Shown: positions 43,301 through 57,200 of the stretch, one piece after another
Layout of the letters: every line of letters starts with the position of its first letter
How positions within the stretch are numbered: the stretch's first letter is position 1
Origin: Ranitomeya variabilis
Lineage: Eukaryota > Chordata > Amphibia > Anura > Dendrobatidae
Direction of reading: 5' to 3'
Length of the DNA: 64,000 nucleotides
NCBI RefSeq assembly: GCF_051348905.1
Contig: NC_135238.1
Span: forward strand, 92,565,988-92,629,987
Notes under the pieces: model-generated
What the model was told of the DNA's origin: nothing
Databases searched by the model: none
The model's input: the letters and a program-made list of their open reading frames with translations, nothing else
Made by a program: the position numbers and the translations under genes

Positions 43301-46300
43301 ATACATGTGGTAAGCATGTGACCCTGTGGCTTAGTTGGTTAAGGCGACTGTCTTGTAAACAAGAGACACTGAGTTGAAATCTCAGCAGTGCTTTGTTTTC
43401 ATCATCTCAGAAACAAACTTCCTATCTTTTCAATCATTCCTAATGTTTCCTACTTTTGTCCTTGCCGTGGCATTCCTTCTATCTGCATATTCTATATCAT
43501 AAGCATGTGGCACTGTGGCTTAGTTGGTTAAAGCGCCTGTCTTGTAAACAGGAGACCCTGAGTTCGAATCTCAACAGTGCCTTGTTTCCGTCATCATCTC
43601 ACAAACTTGCCATGGCTACGTCTCTACTGATAGTGCAATTGTGAGATTAAGAGTTTCTTCTGCATAAGAAATGAACCAGTGCTCACGTTTCAATACATGT
43701 TGTAAGCATGTGACCCTGTGGCTTAGTTGGTTAAAGCACCTGTCTTGTAAACGTGAGACCCTGAGTTCAAATCTCAGCAGTGCTTTGTTTTCATCATCTC
43801 AGAAACAAACCTCCTATCTTTTCTATCATGCCTACTCTGTATCGTAAGCATGTGGTGCTGTGGCTTAGTTGGTTAAAGCGCCTGTCTTTTAAACAGGAGA
43901 CACTGAGTTTGAATCTCAGCAGTTCTTTGTTTCCATCATCATCTCACAAATTTACCATGGCTACGTCTCTACTGATAGTGCAATTGTGAGATTAAGAGTT
44001 TCTTCTGCATAAGAAATGAACCAGTGCTCAGGTTTTAATGCATGTGACCCTGTGGCTTAGTTGGTTAAGGCGACTGTCTTGTAAACAAGAGACACTGAGT
44101 TGAAATCTCAGCAGTGCTTTGTTTTCATCATCTCAGAAACAAACTTCCTATCTTTTCAATCATTCCTAATGTTTCCTACTTTTGTCCTTGCCGTGGCATT
44201 CCTTCTATCTGCATATTCTGTATCATAAGCATGTGGCACTGTGGCTTAGTTGGTTAAAGCGCCTGTCTTGTAAACAGTAGACCCTGAGTTCGAATCTCAG
44301 CAGTGCCTTGTTTCCATCGTTATCTCACAAACTTGCCATGGCTACGTCTCTACTGATAGTGCAATTGTGAGATTAAGAGTTTCTTCTGCATAAGAAATGA
44401 ACCAGTGCTCAGGTTTTAATGCATGTGACCCTGTGGCTTAGTTGGTTAAGGCGACTGTCTTGTAAACAAGAGACACTGAGTTGAAATCTCAGCAGTGCTT
44501 TGTTTTCATCATCTCAGAAACAAACTTCCTATCTTTTCAATCATTCCTAATGTTTCCTACTTTTGTCCTTGCCGTGGCATTCCTTCTATCTGCATATTCT
44601 ATATCATAAGCATGTGGCACTGTGGCTTAGTTGGTTAAAGCGCCTGTCTTGTAAACAGGAGACCCTGAGTTCGAATCTCAACAGTACCTTGTTTCCGTCA
44701 TCATCTCACAAACTTGCCATGGCTACGTATCTACTGATAGTGCAATTGTGAGATTAAGAGTTTCTTCTGCATAAGAAATGAACCAGTGCTCAGGTTTTAA
44801 TGCATGTTGTAAGCATGTGACCCTGTGGCTTAGTTGGTTAAAGCACCTGTCTTGTAAACGTGAGACCCTGAGTTCAAATCTCAGCAGTGCTTTGTTTTCA
44901 TCATCTCAGAAACAAACCTCCTATCTTTTCTATCATGCCTACTCTGTATCGTAAGCATGTGGTGCTGTGGCTTAGTTGGTTAAAGCGCCTGTCTTGTAAA
45001 CAGGAGACACTGAGTTTGAATCTCAGCAGTTCTTTGTTTCCATCATCATCTCACAAATTTACCATGGCTACGTCTCTACTGATAGTGCAATTGTGAGATT
45101 AAGAGTTTCTTCTGCATAAGAAATGAACCAGTGCTCAGGTTTTAATACATGTGGTAAGCATGTGACCCTGTGGCTTAGTTGGTTAAGGCGACTGTCTTGT
45201 AAACAAGAGACACTGAGTTGAAATCTCAGCAGTGCTTTGTTTTCATCATCTCAGAAACAAACTTCCTATCTTTTCAATCATTCCTAATGTTTCCTACTTT
45301 TGTCCTTGCCGTGGCATTCCTTCTATCTGCATATTCTATATCATAAGCATGTGGCACTGTGGCTTAGTTGGTTAAAGCGCCTGTCTTGTAAACAGGAGAC
45401 CCTGAGTTCGAATCTCAACAGTGCCTTGTTTCCGTCATCATCTCACAAACTTGCCATGGCTACGTCTCTACTGATAGTGCAATTGTGAGATTAAGAGTTT
45501 CTTCTGCATAAGAAATGAACCAGTGCTCAGGTTTCAATACATGTTGTAAGCATGTGACCCTGTGGCTTAGTTGGTTAAAGCACCTGTCTTGTAAACGTGA
45601 GACCCTGAGTTCAAATCTCAGCAGTGCTTTGTTTTCATCATCTCAGAAACAAACCTCCTATCTTTTCTATCATGCCTACTCTGTATCGTAAGCATGTGGT
45701 GCTGTGGCTTAGTTGGTTAAAGCGCCTGTCTTTTAAACAGGAGACACTGAGTTTGAATCTCAGCAGTTCTTTGTTTCCATCATCATCTCACAAATTTACC
45801 ATGGCTACGTCTCTACTGATAGTGCAATTGTGAGATTAAGAGTTTCTTCTGCATAAGAAATGAACCAGTGCTCAGGTTTTAATACATGTGGTAAGCATGT
45901 GACCCTGTGGCTTAGTTGGTTAAGGCGACTGTCTTGTAAACAAGAGACACTGAGTTGAAATCTCAGCAGTGCTTTGTTTTCATCATCTCAGAAACAAACT
46001 TCCTATCTTTTCAATCATTCCTAATGTTTCCTACTTTTGTCCTTGCCGTGGCATTCCTTCTATCTGCATATTCTGTATCATAAGCATGTGGCACTGTGGC
46101 TTAGTTGGTTAAAGCGCCTGTCTTGTAAACAGTAGACCCTGAGTTCGAATCTCAGCAGTGCCTTGTTTCCATCGTTATCTCACAAACTTGCCATGGCTAC
46201 GTCTCTACTGATAGTGCAATTGTGAGATTAAGAGTTTCTTCTGCATAAGAAATGAACCAGTGCTCAGGTTTTAATGCATGTGACCCTGTGGCTTAGTTGG

Positions 46301-49300
46301 TTAAGGCGACTGTCTTGTAAACAAGAGACACTGAGTTGAAATCTCAGCAGTGCTTTGTTTTCATCATCTCAGAAACAAACTTCCTATCTTTTCAATCATT
46401 CCTAATGTTTCCTACTTTTGTCCTTGCCGTGGCATTCCTTCTATCTGCATATTCTATATCATAAGCATGTGGCACTGTGGCTTAGTTGGTTAAAGCGCCT
46501 GTCTTGTAAACAGGAGACCCTGAGTTCGAATCTCAACAGTACCTTGTTTCCGTCATCATCTCACAAACTTGCCATAGCTACGTATCTACTGATAGTGCAA
46601 TTGTGAGATTAAGAGTTTCTTCTGCATAAGAAATGAACCAGTGCTCAGGTTTTAATGCATGTTGTAAGCATGTGACCCTGTGGCTTAGTTGGTTAAAGCA
46701 CCTGTCTTGTAAACGTGAGACCCTGAGTTCAAATCTCAGCAGTGCTTTGTTTTCATCATCTCAGAAACAAACCTCCTATCTTTTCTATCATGCCTACTCT
46801 GTATCGTAAGCATGTGGTGCTGTGGCTTAGTTGGTTAAAGCGCCTGTCTTGTAAACAGGAGACACTGAGTTTGAATCTCAGCAGTTCTTTGTTTCCATCA
46901 TCATCTCACAAATTTACCATGGCTACGTCTCTACTGATAGTGCAATTGTGAGATTAAGAGTTTCTTCTGCATAAGAAATGAACCAGTGCTCAGGTTTTAA
47001 TACATGTGGTAAGCATGTGACCCTGTGGCTTAGTTGGTTAAGGCGACTGTCTTGTAAACAAGAGACACTGAGTTGAAATCTCAGCAGTGCTTTGTTTTCA
47101 TCATCTCAGAAACAAACTTCCTATCTTTTCAATCATTCCTAATGTTTCCTACTTTTGTCCTTGCCGTGGCATTCCTTCTATCTGCATATTCTATATCATA
47201 AGCATGTGGCACTGTGGCTTAGTTGGTTAAAGCGCCTGTCTTGTAAACAGGAGACCCTGAGTTCGAATCTCAACAGTGCCTTGTTTCCGTCATCATCTCA
47301 CAAACTTGCCATGGCTACGTCTCTACTGATAGTGCAATTGTGAGATTAAGAGTTTCTTCTGCATAAGAAATGAACCAGTGCTCAGGTTTCAATACATGTT
47401 GTAAGCATGTGACCCTGTGGCTTAGTTGGTTAAAGCACCTGTCTTGTAAACGTGAGACCCTGAGTTCAAATCTCAGCAGTGCTTTGTTTTCATCATCTCA
47501 GAAACAAACCTCCTATCTTTTCTATCATGCCTACTCTGTATCGTAAGCATGTGGTGCTGTGGCTTAGTTGGTTAAAGCGCCTGTCTTTTAAACAGGAGAC
47601 ACTGAGTTTGAATCTCAGCAGTTCTTTGTTTCCATCATCATCTCACAAATTTACCATGGCTACGTCTCTACTGATAGTGCAATTGTGAGATTAAGAGTTT
47701 CTTCTGCATAAGAAATGAACCAGTGCTCAGGTTTTAATACATGTGGTAAGCATGTGACCCTGTGGCTTAGTTGGTTAAGGCGACTGTCTTGTAAACAAGA
47801 GACACTGAGTTGAAATCTCAGCAGTGCTTTGTTTTCATCATCTCAGAAACAAACTTCCTATCTTTTCAATCATTCCTAATGTTTCCTACTTTTGTCCTTG
47901 CCGTGGCATTCCTTCTATCTGCATATTCTGTATCATAAGCATGTGGCACTGTGGCTTAGTTGGTTAAAGCGCCTGTCTTGTAAACAGTAGACCCTGAGTT
48001 CGAATCTCAGCAGTGCCTTGTTTCCATCGTTATCTCACAAACTTGCCATGGCTACGTCTCTACTGATAGTGCAATTGTGAGATTAAGAGTTTCTTCTGCA
48101 TAAGAAATGAACCAGTGCTCAGGTTTTAATGCATGTGACCCTGTGGCTTAGTTGGTTAAGGCGACTGTCTTGTAAACAAGAGACACTGAGTTGAAATCTC
48201 AGCAGTGCTTTGTTTTCATCATCTCAGAAACAAACTTCCTATCTTTTCAATCATTCCTAATGTTTCCTACTTTTGTCCTTGCCGTGGCATTCCTTCTATC
48301 TGCATATTCTATATCATAAGCATGTGGCACTGTGGCTTAGTTGGTTAAAGCGCCTGTCTTGTAAACAGGAGACCCTGAGTTCGAATCTCAACAGTACCTT
48401 GTTTCCGTCATCATCTCACAAACTTGCCATAGCTACGTATCTACTGATAGTGCAATTGTGAGATTAAGAGTTTCTTCTGCATAAGAAATGAACCAGTGCT
48501 CAGGTTTTAATGCATGTTGTAAGCATGTGACCCTGTGGCTTAGTTGGTTAAAGCACCTGTCTTGTAAACGTGAGACCCTGAGTTCAAATCTCAGCAGTGC
48601 TTTGTTTTCATCATCTCAGAAACAAACCTCCTATCTTTTCTATCATGCCTACTCTGTATCGTAAGCATGTGGTGCTGTGGCTTAGTTGGTTAAAGCGCCT
48701 GTCTTGTAAACAGGAGACACTGAGTTTGAATCTCAGCAGTTCTTTGTTTCCATCATCATCTCACAAATTTACCATGGCTACGTCTCTACTGATAGTGCAA
48801 TTGTGAGATTAAGAGTTTCTTCTGCATAAGAAATGAACCAGTGCTCAGGTTTTAATACATGTGGTAAGCATGTGACCCTGTGGCTTAGTTGGTTAAGGCG
48901 ACTGTCTTGTAAACAAGAGACACTGAGTTGAAATCTCAGCAGTGCTTTGTTTTCATCATCTCAGAAACAAACTTCCTATCTTTTCAATCATTCCTAATGT
49001 TTCCTACTTTTGTCCTTGCCGTGGCATTCCTTCTATCTGCATATTCTATATCATAAGCATGTGGCACTGTGGCTTAGTTGGTTAAAGCGCCTGTCTTGTA
49101 AACAGGAGACCCTGAGTTCGAATCTCAACAGTGCCTTGTTTCCGTCATCATCTCACAAACTTGCCATGGCTACGTCTCTACTGATAGTGCAATTGTGAGA
49201 TTAAGAGTTTCTTCTGCATAAGAAATGAACCAGTGCTCAGGTTTCAATACATGTTGTAAGCATGTGACCCTGTGGCTTAGTTGGTTAAAGCACCTGTCTT

Positions 49301-51250
49301 GTAAACGTGAGACCCTGAGTTCAAATCTCAGCAGTGCTTTGTTTTCATCATCTCAGAAACAAACCTCCTATCTTTTCTATCATGCCTACTCTGTATCGTA
49401 AGCATGTGGTGCTGTGGCTTAGTTGGTTAAAGCGCCTGTCTTTTAAACAGGAGACACTGAGTTTGAATCTCAGCAGTTCTTTGTTTCCATCATCATCTCA
49501 CAAATTTACCATGGCTACGTCTCTACTGATAGTGCAATTGTGAGATTAAGAGTTTCTTCTGCATAAGAAATGAACCAGTGCTCAGGTTTTAATACATGTG
49601 GTAAGCATGTGACCCTGTGGCTTAGTTGGTTAAGGCGACTGTCTTGTAAACAAGAGACACTGAGTTGAAATCTCAGCAGTGCTTTGTTTTCATCATCTCA
49701 GAAACAAACTTCCTATCTTTTCAATCATTCCTAATGTTTCCTACTTTTGTCCTTGCCGTGGCATTCCTTCTATCTGCATATTCTGTATCATAAGCATGTG
49801 GCACTGTGGCTTAGTTGGTTAAAGCGCCTGTCTTGTAAACAGTAGACCCTGAGTTCGAATCTCAGCAGTGCCTTGTTTCCATCGTTATCTCACAAACTTG
49901 CCATGGCTACGTCTCTACTGATAGTGCAATTGTGAGATTAAGAGTTTCTTCTGCATAAGAAATGAACCAGTGCTCAGGTTTTAATGCATGTGACCCTGTG
50001 GCTTAGTTGGTTAAGGCGACTGTCTTGTAAACAAGAGACACTGAGTTGAAATCTCAGCAGTGCTTTGTTTTCATCATCTCAGAAACAAACTTCCTATCTT
50101 TTCAATCATTCCTAATGTTTCCTACTTTTGTCCTTGCCGTGGCATTCCTTCTATCTGCATATTCTATATCATAAGCATGTGGCACTGTGGCTTAGTTGGT
50201 TAAAGCGCCTGTCTTGTAAACAGGAGACCCTGAGTTCGAATCTCAACAGTACCTTGTTTCCGTCATCATCTCACAAACTTGCCATGGCTACGTATCTACT
50301 GATAGTGCAATTGTGAGATTAAGAGTTTCTTCTGCATAAGAAATGAACCAGTGCTCAGGTTTTAATGCATGTTGTAAGCATGTGACCCTGTGGCTTAGTT
50401 GGTTAAAGCACCTGTCTTGTAAACGTGAGACCCTGAGTTCAAATCTCAGCAGTGCTTTGTTTTCATCATCTCAGAAACAAACCTCCTATCTTTTCTATCA
50501 TGCCTACTCTGTATCGTAAGCATGTGGTGCTGTGGCTTAGTTGGTTAAAGCGCCTGTCTTGTAAACAGGAGACACTGAGTTTGAATCTCAGCAGTTCTTT
50601 GTTTCCATCATCATCTCACAAATTTACCATGGCTACGTCTCTACTGATAGTGCAATTGTGAGATTAAGAGTTTCTTCTGCATAAGAAATGAACCAGTGCT
50701 CAGGTTTTAATACATGTGGTAAGCATGTGACCCTGTGGCTTAGTTGGTTAAGGCGACTGTCTTGTAAACAAGAGACACTGAGTTGAAATCTCAGCAGTGC
50801 TTTGTTTTCATCATCTCAGAAACAAACTTCCTATCTTTTCAATCATTCCTAATGTTTCCTACTTTTGTCCTTGCCGTGGCATTCCTTCTATCTGCATATT
50901 CTATATCATAAGCATGTGGCACTGTGGCTTAGTTGGTTAAAGCGCCTGTCTTGTAAACAGGAGACCCTGAGTTCGAATCTCAACAGTGCCTTGTTTCCGT
51001 CATCATCTCACAAACTTGCCATGGCTACGTCTCTACTGATAGTGCAATTGTGAGATTAAGAGTTTCTTCTGCATAAGAAATGAACCAGTGCTCAGGTTTC
51101 AATACATGTTGTAAGCATGTGACCCTGTGGCTTAGTTGGTTAAAGCACCTGTCTTGTAAACGTGAGACCCTGAGTTCAAATCTCAGCAGTGCTTTGTTTT
51201 CATCATCTCAGAAACAAACCTCCTATCTTTTCTATCATGCCTACTCTGTA
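43301..51250 (+). repeat. 1,855-bp higher-order repeat, about 4.3 units
   Basis: Landmark Thr copies recur at exactly 1,855 bp: 44,616, 46,471, 48,326 and 50,181; likewise 44,235, 46,090, 47,945 and 49,800 (ACAGT stem), and 45,698, 47,553 and 49,408 (TTT). Each unit holds ten tRNA-like sequences. The first, partial unit is 11 bp shorter owing to a spacer without GTGGTAAGCAT. Units two and three share a CCATAGCTACG variant (46,575 and 48,430), so homogenisation is ongoing. Confidence 0.9.
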
Positions 51251-54200
51251 TCGTAAGCATGTGGCGCTGTGGCTTATTTGGTTAAAGCGCCTGTCTTGTA
51301 AACAGGAGACACTGAGTTTGAATCTCAGCAGTTCTTTGTTTCCATCATCATGTCACAAATTTACCATGGCTACGTCTCTACTGATAGTGCAATTATGAGA
51401 TTAAGAGTTTCTTCTGCATAAGAAATGAACCAGTGCTCAGGTTTTAATGCATTTGACCCTGTGGCTTAGTTGGTTAAGGCGACTGTCTTGTAAACAAGAG
51501 ACACTGAGTTGAAATCTCAGCAGTGCTTTGTTTTCATCATCTCAGAAACAAACTTCCTATCTTTTCAATCATTCCTAATGTTTCCTACTTTTGTCCTTGC
51601 CGTGGCATTCCTTCTATCTGCATATTCTATATCATAAGCATGTGGCACTGTGGCTTAGTTGGTTAAAGCGCCTGTCTTGTAAACAGGAGACCCTGAGTTC
51701 GAATCTCAACAGTGCCTTGTTTCCGTCATCATCTCACAAACTTGCCATGGCTACGTCTCTACTGATAGTGCAATTGTGAGATTAAGAGTTTCTTCTGCAT
51801 AAGAAATGAACCAGTGCTCAGGTTTCAATACATGTTGTAAGCATGTGACCCTGTGGCTTAGTTGGTTAAAGCACCTGTCTTGTAAACGTGAGACCCTGAG
51901 TTCAAATCTCAGCAGTGCTTTGTTTTCATCATCTCAGAAACAAACCTCCTATCTTTTCTATCATGCCTACTCTGTATCGTAAGCATGTGGTGCTGTGGCT
52001 TAGTTGGTTAAAGCGCCTGTCTTTTAAACAGGAGACACTGAGTTTGAATCTCAGCAGTTCTTTGTTTCCATCATCATCTCACAAATTTACCATGGCTACG
52101 TCTCTACTGATAGTGCAATTGTGAGATTAAGAGTTTCTTCTGCATAAGAAATGAACCAGTGCTCAGGTTTTAATACATGTGGTAAGCATGTGACCCTGTG
52201 GCTTAGTTGGTTAAGGCGACTGTCTTGTAAACAAGAGACACTGAGTTGAAATCTCAGCAGTGCTTTGTTTTCATCATCTCAGAAACAAACTTCCTATCTT
52301 TTCAATCATTCCTAATGTTTCCTACTTTTGTCCTTGCCGTGGCATTCCTTCTATCTGCATATTCTGTATCATAAGCATGTGGCACTGTGGCTTAGTTGGT
52401 TAAAGCGCCTGTCTTGTAAACAGTAGACCCTGAGTTCGAATCTCAGCAGTGCCTTGTTTCCATCGTTATCTCACAAACTTGCCATGGCTACGTCTCTACT
52501 GATAGTGCAATTGTGAGATTAAGAGTTTCTTCTGCATAAGAAATGAACCAGTGCTCAGGTTTTAATGCATGTGACCCTGTGGCTTAGTTGGTTAAGGCGA
52601 CTGTCTTGTAAACAAGAGACACTGAGTTGAAATCTCAGCAGTGCTTTGTTTTCATCATCTCAGAAACAAACTTCCTATCTTTTCAATCATTCCTAATGTT
52701 TCCTACTTTTGTCCTTGCCGTGGCATTCCTTCTATCTGCATATTCTATATCATAAGCATGTGGCACTGTGGCTTAGTTGGTTAAAGCGCCTGTCTTGTAA
52801 ACAGGAGACCCTGAGTTCGAATCTCAACAGTACCTTGTTTCCGTCATCATCTCACAAACTTGCCATGGCTACGTATCTACTGATAGTGCAATTGTGAGAT
52901 TAAGAGTTTCTTCTGCATAAGAAATGAACCAGTGCTCAGGTTTTAATGCATGTTGTAAGCATGTGACCCTGTGGCTTAGTTGGTTAAAGCACCTGTCTTG
53001 TAAACGTGAGACCCTGAGTTCAAATCTCAGCAGTGCTTTGTTTTCATCATCTCAGAAACAAACCTCCTATCTTTTCTATCATGCCTACTCTGTATCGTAA
53101 GCATGTGGTGCTGTGGCTTAGTTGGTTAAAGCGCCTGTCTTGTAAACAGGAGACACTGAGTTTGAATCTCAGCAGTTCTTTGTTTCCATCATCATCTCAC
53201 AAATTTACCATGGCTACGTCTCTACTGATAGTGCAATTGTGAGATTAAGAGTTTCTTCTGCATAAGAAATGAACCAGTGCTCAGGTTTTAATACATGTGG
53301 TAAGCATGTGACCCTGTGGCTTAGTTGGTTAAGGCGACTGTCTTGTAAACAAGAGACACTGAGTTGAAATCTCAGCAGTGCTTTGTTTTCATCATCTCAG
53401 AAACAAACTTCCTATCTTTTCAATCATTCCTAATGTTTCCTACTTTTGTCCTTGCCGTGGCATTCCTTCTATCTGCATATTCTATATCATAAGCATGTGG
53501 CACTGTGGCTTAGTTGGTTAAAGCGCCTGTCTTGTAAACAGGAGACCCTGAGTTCGAATCTCAACAGTGCCTTGTTTCCGTCATCATCTCACAAACTTGC
53601 CATGGCTACGTCTCTACTGATAGTGCAATTGTGAGATTAAGAGTTTCTTCTGCATAAGAAATGAACCAGTGCTCAGGTTTCAATACATGTTGTAAGCATG
53701 TGACCCTGTGGCTTAGTTGGTTAAAGCACCTGTCTCGTAAACGTGAGACCCTGAGTTCAAATCTCAGCAGTGCTTTGTTTTCATCATCTCAGAAACAAAC
53801 CTCCTATCTTTTCTATCATGCCTACTCTATATCGTAAGCATGTGGTGCTGTGGCTTAGTTGGTTAAAGCGCCTGTCTTTTAAACAGGAGACACTGAGTTT
53901 GAATCTCAGCAGTTCTTTGTTTCCATCATCATCTCACAAATTTACCATGGCTACGTCTCTACTGATAGTGCAATTGTGAGATTAAGAGTTTCTTCTGCAT
54001 AAGAAATGAACCAGTGCTCAGGTTTTAATGCATGTGACCCTGTGGCTTAGTTGGTTAAGGCGACTGTCTTGTAAACAAGAGACACTGAGTTGAAATCTCA
54101 GCAGTACTTTGTTTTCATCATCTCAGAAACAAACTTCCTATCTTTTCAATCATTCCTAATGTTTCCTACTTTTGTCCTTGCCGTGGCATTCCTTCTATCT

Positions 54201-57200
54201 GCATATTCTATATCATAAGCATGTGGCACTGTGGCTTAGTTGGTTAAAGCGCCTGTCTTGTAAACAGGAGACCCTGAGTTCGAATCTCAACAGTACCTTG
54301 TTTCCGTCATCATCTCACAAACTTGCCATGGCTACGTATCTACTGATAGTGCAATTGTGAGATTAAGAGTTTCTTCTGCATAAGAAATGAACCAGTGCTC
54401 AGGTTTTAATGCATGTTGTAAGCATGTGACCCTGTGGCGTAGTTGGTTAAAGCACCTGTCTTGTAAACGTGAGACCCTGAGTTCAAATCTCAGCAGTGCT
54501 TTGTTTTCATCATCTCAGAAACAAACCTCCTATCTTTTCTATCATGCCTACTCTGTATCGTAAGCATGTGGTGCTGTGGCTTAGTTGGTTAAAGCGCCTG
54601 TCTTTTAAACAGGAGACACTGAGTTTGAATCTCAGCAGTTCTTTGTTTCCATCATCATCTCACAAATTTACCATGGCTACGTCTCTACTGATAGTGCAAT
54701 TGTGAGATTAAGAGTTTCTTCTGCATAAGAAATGAACCAGTGCTCAGGTTTTAATACATGTGGTAAGCATGTGACCCTGTGGCTTAATTGGTTAAGGCGA
54801 CTGTCTTGTAAACAAGAGACACTGAGTTGAAATCTCAGCACAGCAGTGCTTTGTTTTCATCATCTCAGAAACAAACTTCCTATCTTTTCAATCATTCCTA
54901 ATGTTTCCTACTTTTGTCCTTGCCGTGGCATTCCTTCTATCTGCATATTCTATATCATAAGCATGTGGCACTGTGGCTTAGTTGGTTAAAGCACCTGTCT
55001 TGTAAACAGGAGACCCTGAGTTCGAATCTCAGCAGTGCCTTGTTTCCATCATCATCTCACAAACTTGCCATGGCTACGTCTCTACTGATAGTGCAATTGT
55101 GAGATTAAGAGTTTCTTCTGCATAAGAAATGAACCAGTGCTCAGGTTTTAATACATGTGGTAAGCATGTGACCCTGTGGCTTAGTTGGTTAAGGCGACTG
55201 TCTTGTAAACAAGAGACACTGAGTTGAAATCTCAGCAGTACTTTGTTTTCATCATCTCAGAAACAAACTTCCTATCTTTTCAATCATTCCTAATGTTTCC
55301 TACTTTTGTCCTTGCCGTGGCATTCCTTCTATCTGCATATTCTATATCATAAGCATGTGGCACTGTGGCTTAGTTGGTTAAAGCGCCTGTCTTGTAAACA
55401 GGAGACCCTGAGTTCGAATCTCAAAAGTGCCTTGTTTCCGTCATCATCTCACAAACTTGCCATGGCTACGTATCTACTGATAGTGCAATTGTGAGATTAA
55501 GAGTTTCTTCTGCATAAGAAATGAACCAGTGCTCAGGTTTTAATGCATGTGACCCTGTGGCTTAGTTGGTTAAAGCACCTGTCTTGTAAACGTGAGACCC
55601 TGAGTTCAAATCTCAGCAGTGCTTTGTTTTCATCATCTCAGAAACAAACCTCCTATCTTTTCTATCATGCCTACTCTGTATCGTAAGCATGTGGCGCTGT
55701 GGCTTAGTTGGTTAAAGCGCCTGTCTTTTAAACAGGAGACACTGAGTTTGAATCTCAGCAGTTCTTTGTTTCCATCATCATCTCACAAACTTGCCATGGC
55801 TACGTCTCTACTGATAGTGCAATTGTGAGATTAAGAGTTTCTTCTGCATAAGAAATGAACCAGTGCTCAGGTTTTAATACATGTGGTAAGCATGTGACCC
55901 TGTGGCTTAGTTGGTTAAGGCGACTGTCTTGTAAACAAGAGACACTGAGTTGAAATCTCAGCAGTGCTTTGTTTTCATCATCTCAGAAACAAACTTCCTA
56001 TCTTTTCAATCATTCCTAATGTTTCCTACTTTTGTCCTTGCCGTGGCATTCCTTCTATCTGCATATTCTATATCATAAGCATGTGGCACTGTGGCTTAGT
56101 TGGTTAAAGCGCCTGTCTTGTAAACAGGAGACCCTGAGTTCGAATCTCAAAAGTGCCTTGTTTCCGTCATCATCTCACAAACTTGCCATGGCTACGTATC
56201 TACTGATAGTGCAATTGTGAGATTAAGAGTTTCTTCTGCATAAGAAATGAACCAGTGCTCAGGTTTTAATGCATGTGACCCTGTGGCTTAGTTGGTTAAA
56301 GCACCTGTCTTGTAAACGTGAGACCCTGAGTTCAAATCTCAGCAGTGCTTTGTTTTCATCATCTCAGAAACAAACCTCCTATCTTTTCTATCATGCCTAC
56401 TCTGTATCGTAAGCATGTGGCGCTGTGGCTTAGTTGGTTAAAGCGCCTGTCTTTTAAACAGGAGACACTGAGTTTGAATCTCAGCAGTTCTTTGTTTCCA
56501 TCATCATCTCACAAATTTACCATGGCTACGTCTCTACTGATAGTGCAATTGTGAGATTAAGAGTTTCTTCTGCATAAGAAATGAACCAGTGCTCAGGTTT
56601 TAATACATGTGGTAAGCATGTGACCCTGTGGCTTAGTTGGTTAAGGCGCCTGTCTTGTAAACAAGAGACACTGAGTTGAAATCTCAGCAGTGCTTTGTTT
56701 TCATCATCTCAGAAACAAACTTCCTATCTTTTCAATCATTCCTAATGTTTCCTACTTTTGTCCTTGCCGTGGCATTCCTTCTATCTGCCTATTCTATATC
56801 ATAAGCATTTGGCACTGTGGCTTAGTTGGTTAAAGCGCCTGTCTTGTAAACAGGAGACCCTGAGTTCGAATCTCAACAGTGCCTTGTTTCCGTCATCATC
56901 TCACAAACTTGCCATGGCTACGTAACTACTGATAGTGCAATTGTGAGATTAAGAGTTTCTTCTGCATAAGAAATGAACCAGTGCTCAGGTTTTAATGCAT
57001 GTTGTAAGAATGTGACCCTGTGGCTTAGTTGGTTAAAGCACCTGTCTTGTAAACGTGAGACCCTGAGTTCAAATCTCAGCAGTGCTTTGTTTTCATCATC
57101 TCAGAAACAAACCTCCTATCTTTTCTATCATGCCTACTCTGTATCGTAAGCATGTGGTGCTGTGGCTTAGTTGGTTAAAGCGCCTGTCTTGTAAACAGGA